From assembly GCA_029986975.1 (NCBI GenBank), contig DALTWR010000054.1:1-6680 (forward strand): a stretch of 6,680 bases of DNA, given 5' to 3'. A program made the position numbers and the translations under genes. Positions 5,573 to 6,680 of this stretch are shown here, piece after piece. How positions within the stretch are numbered: position 1 is the first letter of the stretch; the number at the start of each line of letters is the position of its first letter. Origin of the DNA: Methanocorpusculum sp. Lineage in GTDB: Archaea > Halobacteriota > Methanomicrobia > Methanomicrobiales > Methanocorpusculaceae. Under the pieces are notes generated by a model, which had not been told where the DNA came from, did no database searches, and worked only from the letters and a program-made list of their open reading frames with translations.

Positions 5573-5824
5573 ATGCAGAGTGAACAGTTTACCCACAATA
5601 TCCGCAGAAAGCGTGTTATGAGTACTGACGGTAAAATTATCGGACAGATTAAAAACATCTCCTTTGATGCACCGACCGGTCAGCTTCTGCGTCTGGTAAT
5701 CCGTCCGGACCCGACCTTTGATACTACCGGATTCAAAGTTGAGAATGAGTCAATCACCGTTCCGTTTGACGCAGTAAAAGACATTACTGACTTTATTGTG
5801 GTTGACCGCTACATGCTTCACTAA
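5573..5824 (+). CDS. Small PRC-barrel domain protein
   Basis: The 83-residue protein is almost entirely one PRC-barrel domain: KRVMSTDGKIIGQIKNISFD (about 13-32), TGQLLRLVIRP (35-45) and VPFDAVKDITDFIVVDRY (64-81) are the usual barrel strands. It has no signal peptide or membrane segment. PRC barrels are found in the RimM ribosome-maturation factor and in photosynthetic reaction-centre subunit H. In haloarchaea, small stand-alone PRC-barrel proteins (CdpB family) take part in cell division with SepF. The spacing of the 'GQIKNI...TGQLLRLVIRP' segment resembles those proteins, but I cannot distinguish a CdpB orthologue from other archaeal PRC proteins by eye. It stands alone, with its own promoter and a T-rich tract downstream, 48 bases after the regulator gene. 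Confidence 0.85.
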   Translation: MQSEQFTHNIRRKRVMSTDGKIIGQIKNISFDAPTGQLLRLVIRPDPTFDTTGFKVENESITVPFDAVKDITDFIVVDRYMLH

Positions 5825-5856
5825 GATTTGAAGCGTTTAGCTCTAACGTATCTATA

Positions 5857-5871
5857 ACTTCTAATTTTTTT
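5857..5871 (+). terminator. T-rich terminator after the PRC-barrel gene
   Basis: CTTCTAA followed by seven T residues (5865-5871) lies about 40 bases beyond the PRC-barrel stop and before the SIMPL promoter region. It has the form of an archaeal U-tract terminator; no stable stem precedes it. Confidence 0.5.
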
Positions 5872-5883
5872 GATGTTAAGAGA

Positions 5884-5925
5884 AGGTATATCTCGTTTCG
5901 TGCCGAATATATCAGTGTGAAATGT
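5884..5925 (+). promoter_or_regulatory. Candidate promoter of the SIMPL-domain gene
   Basis: GTATATCT (5885-5892) is a TATA-like box that would place initiation near 5914 and leave a leader of about 12 bases without a clear Shine-Dalgarno motif. AATATATC at 5906-5913 is a better-looking A/T box, but it lies too close: its start point would fall beyond the ATG. Choice between them is uncertain. Confidence 0.35.
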
Positions 5926-6680
5926 ATGAAAACGAAAACCGTTTTACTCACTGCGCTGGTTCTGATTGCAGCTGCAGCTTTTTGTGTTCTTCCGGCTGCT
6001 GCTGAAGACAGCATCAAAGACCATGTAATTACTGTTTCCGGATATGGTGAATCCACATCAACGCCGGATATGGCAACGTTATCTCTCGGTATCGAAACTG
6101 AAGGTACTGATGCAGCAAAGGCTCAGAAGGAAAACACTGAGAAGATGAACAAGGTCATCTCTGCGCTGAAGTCTGCAGGTATTGCTGATTCTGATATCAA
6201 GACAAACCGCTATTCTATGTACTCGAATGAAATCTCCGAGTACAATGCAGGTAAGTATAAAGTTGGAACGATTGTTTATTACGTAAGCAACACCGTCTCT
6301 GTTACTACGTATGATGTTGCAAAAGTAGGAGATCTTATTGACAAGGCAGTAGCCGCAGGTGCAAACAATGTAAACAGTCTTCAGTTCTCTTTATCGAATG
6401 AGAAGTACATTCAGGAACGCAAGGCAGCTCTTGTTTCTGCGGTGAAGGCAGCACGCGCTGACGCTGATGCGGTCGCAGGTGCATTAGGGATTGCTATTTC
6501 CGGAACCGGCCGTATTTCCATTGACCAGAGCTACAAGCCTGTCTCATACAACTCTGTACCTGAGGTTATGATGTATTCAGCAACAGATGCAGCCATGCCC
6601 GCACCGAAGGCAGCAGTTGGTGGTACCAGTCTTGGGTCCGGTTCTTTAAAGACGACAGCATCTGTTTCTGTGACGTATCT
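5926..6680 (+). CDS. Exported SIMPL-domain (DUF541) protein, cut by the window edge
   Basis: An extracytoplasmic protein of the SIMPL/DUF541 family (named for mouse SIMPL; bacterial members include oxidative-stress-related and BP26-type antigens); its molecular function is unsettled. The signal peptide is MKTKT, a hydrophobic core VLLTALVLIAAAAFCVL, and a probable cleavage after PAAA before EDS (residue 26/27). The mature part begins HVITVSGYGESTSTPDMATLSLGIE-like, a typical SIMPL opening, and continues with helix NTEKMNKVISALKSAGI, DIKTNRYSMYSN, VSNTVSVTTYDVAKVGDLIDKAV and ERKAALVSAVKAARADADAVAGALG, all in family order. A loop near 216-240 is rich in Ala, Pro, Gly and Ser. The frame is open through base 6680 (251 codons plus two bases); SVSVTY looks like the family's final strand, so the stop is probably just outside. 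An ATG at 5922 is in another frame and was not used. Confidence 0.88.
   Translation, partial: MKTKTVLLTALVLIAAAAFCVLPAAAEDSIKDHVITVSGYGESTSTPDMATLSLGIETEGTDAAKAQKENTEKMNKVISALKSAGIADSDIKTNRYSMYSNEISEYNAGKYKVGTIVYYVSNTVSVTTYDVAKVGDLIDKAVAAGANNVNSLQFSLSNEKYIQERKAALVSAVKAARADADAVAGALGIAISGTGRISIDQSYKPVSYNSVPEVMMYSATDAAMPAPKAAVGGTSLGSGSLKTTASVSVTY

Overview
The window looks like chromosomal DNA from a euryarchaeal methanogen. The best guess is Methanomicrobiales, perhaps close to Methanocorpusculum; that placement rests on gene content and the feel of the sequence, not on a search. The archaeal signs are a histone-fold gene, a short Nog1-type GTPase, a long FKBP with an insert-in-flap domain, an HTH-CBS regulator of the archaeal type, and A/T-rich TATA boxes followed by very short leaders without Shine-Dalgarno motifs. 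Coding density is high, no stretch over 300 bases lacks a gene, and I found no tRNA, rRNA, insertion sequence, CRISPR array or other sign of mobile DNA.

Layout, left to right. (1) Bases 60-884 (+): FKBP-type prolyl isomerase with a lysine/alanine-rich repeat tail. The tail is cut by an in-frame TAG at 882-884, and the same repeat continues in the same frame to a TAA at 960-962. (2) Bases 985-1974 (+): AmrS-like radical SAM enzyme. (3) Bases 2011-3153 (+): DUF362 protein carrying two [4Fe-4S] ferredoxin motifs. Genes 1-3 are co-oriented and closely spaced. (4) Bases 3154-3255: convergent intergenic region with a 7-bp stem hairpin and U-rich tracts for both strands. (5) Bases 3256-3453 (-): 65-residue archaeal histone. 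(6) Bases 3565-4599 (-): Nog1-type ribosome-assembly GTPase. (7) Bases 4646-5524 (+): winged-helix plus paired-CBS regulator, divergent from the GTPase with only 46 bp between start codons. (8) Bases 5573-5824 (+): small PRC-barrel protein with a textbook TATA box and a probable leaderless mRNA. (9) Bases 5926 to the window edge (+): exported SIMPL/DUF541 protein, cut by the edge.

The genes are mostly housekeeping or conserved-unknown and do not form one obvious pathway. The AmrS-DUF362 pair is the most operon-like unit: a radical SAM enzyme needs a low-potential electron donor, and the next gene encodes a two-cluster ferredoxin-like protein. The histone and the histone-H1-like FKBP tail could both touch nucleic acid, but nothing shows that they cooperate. 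The strongest oddity is the amber codon in the FKBP tail: an AAG to TAG change in the third of four 54-bp repeat units, with an intact reading frame on both sides.
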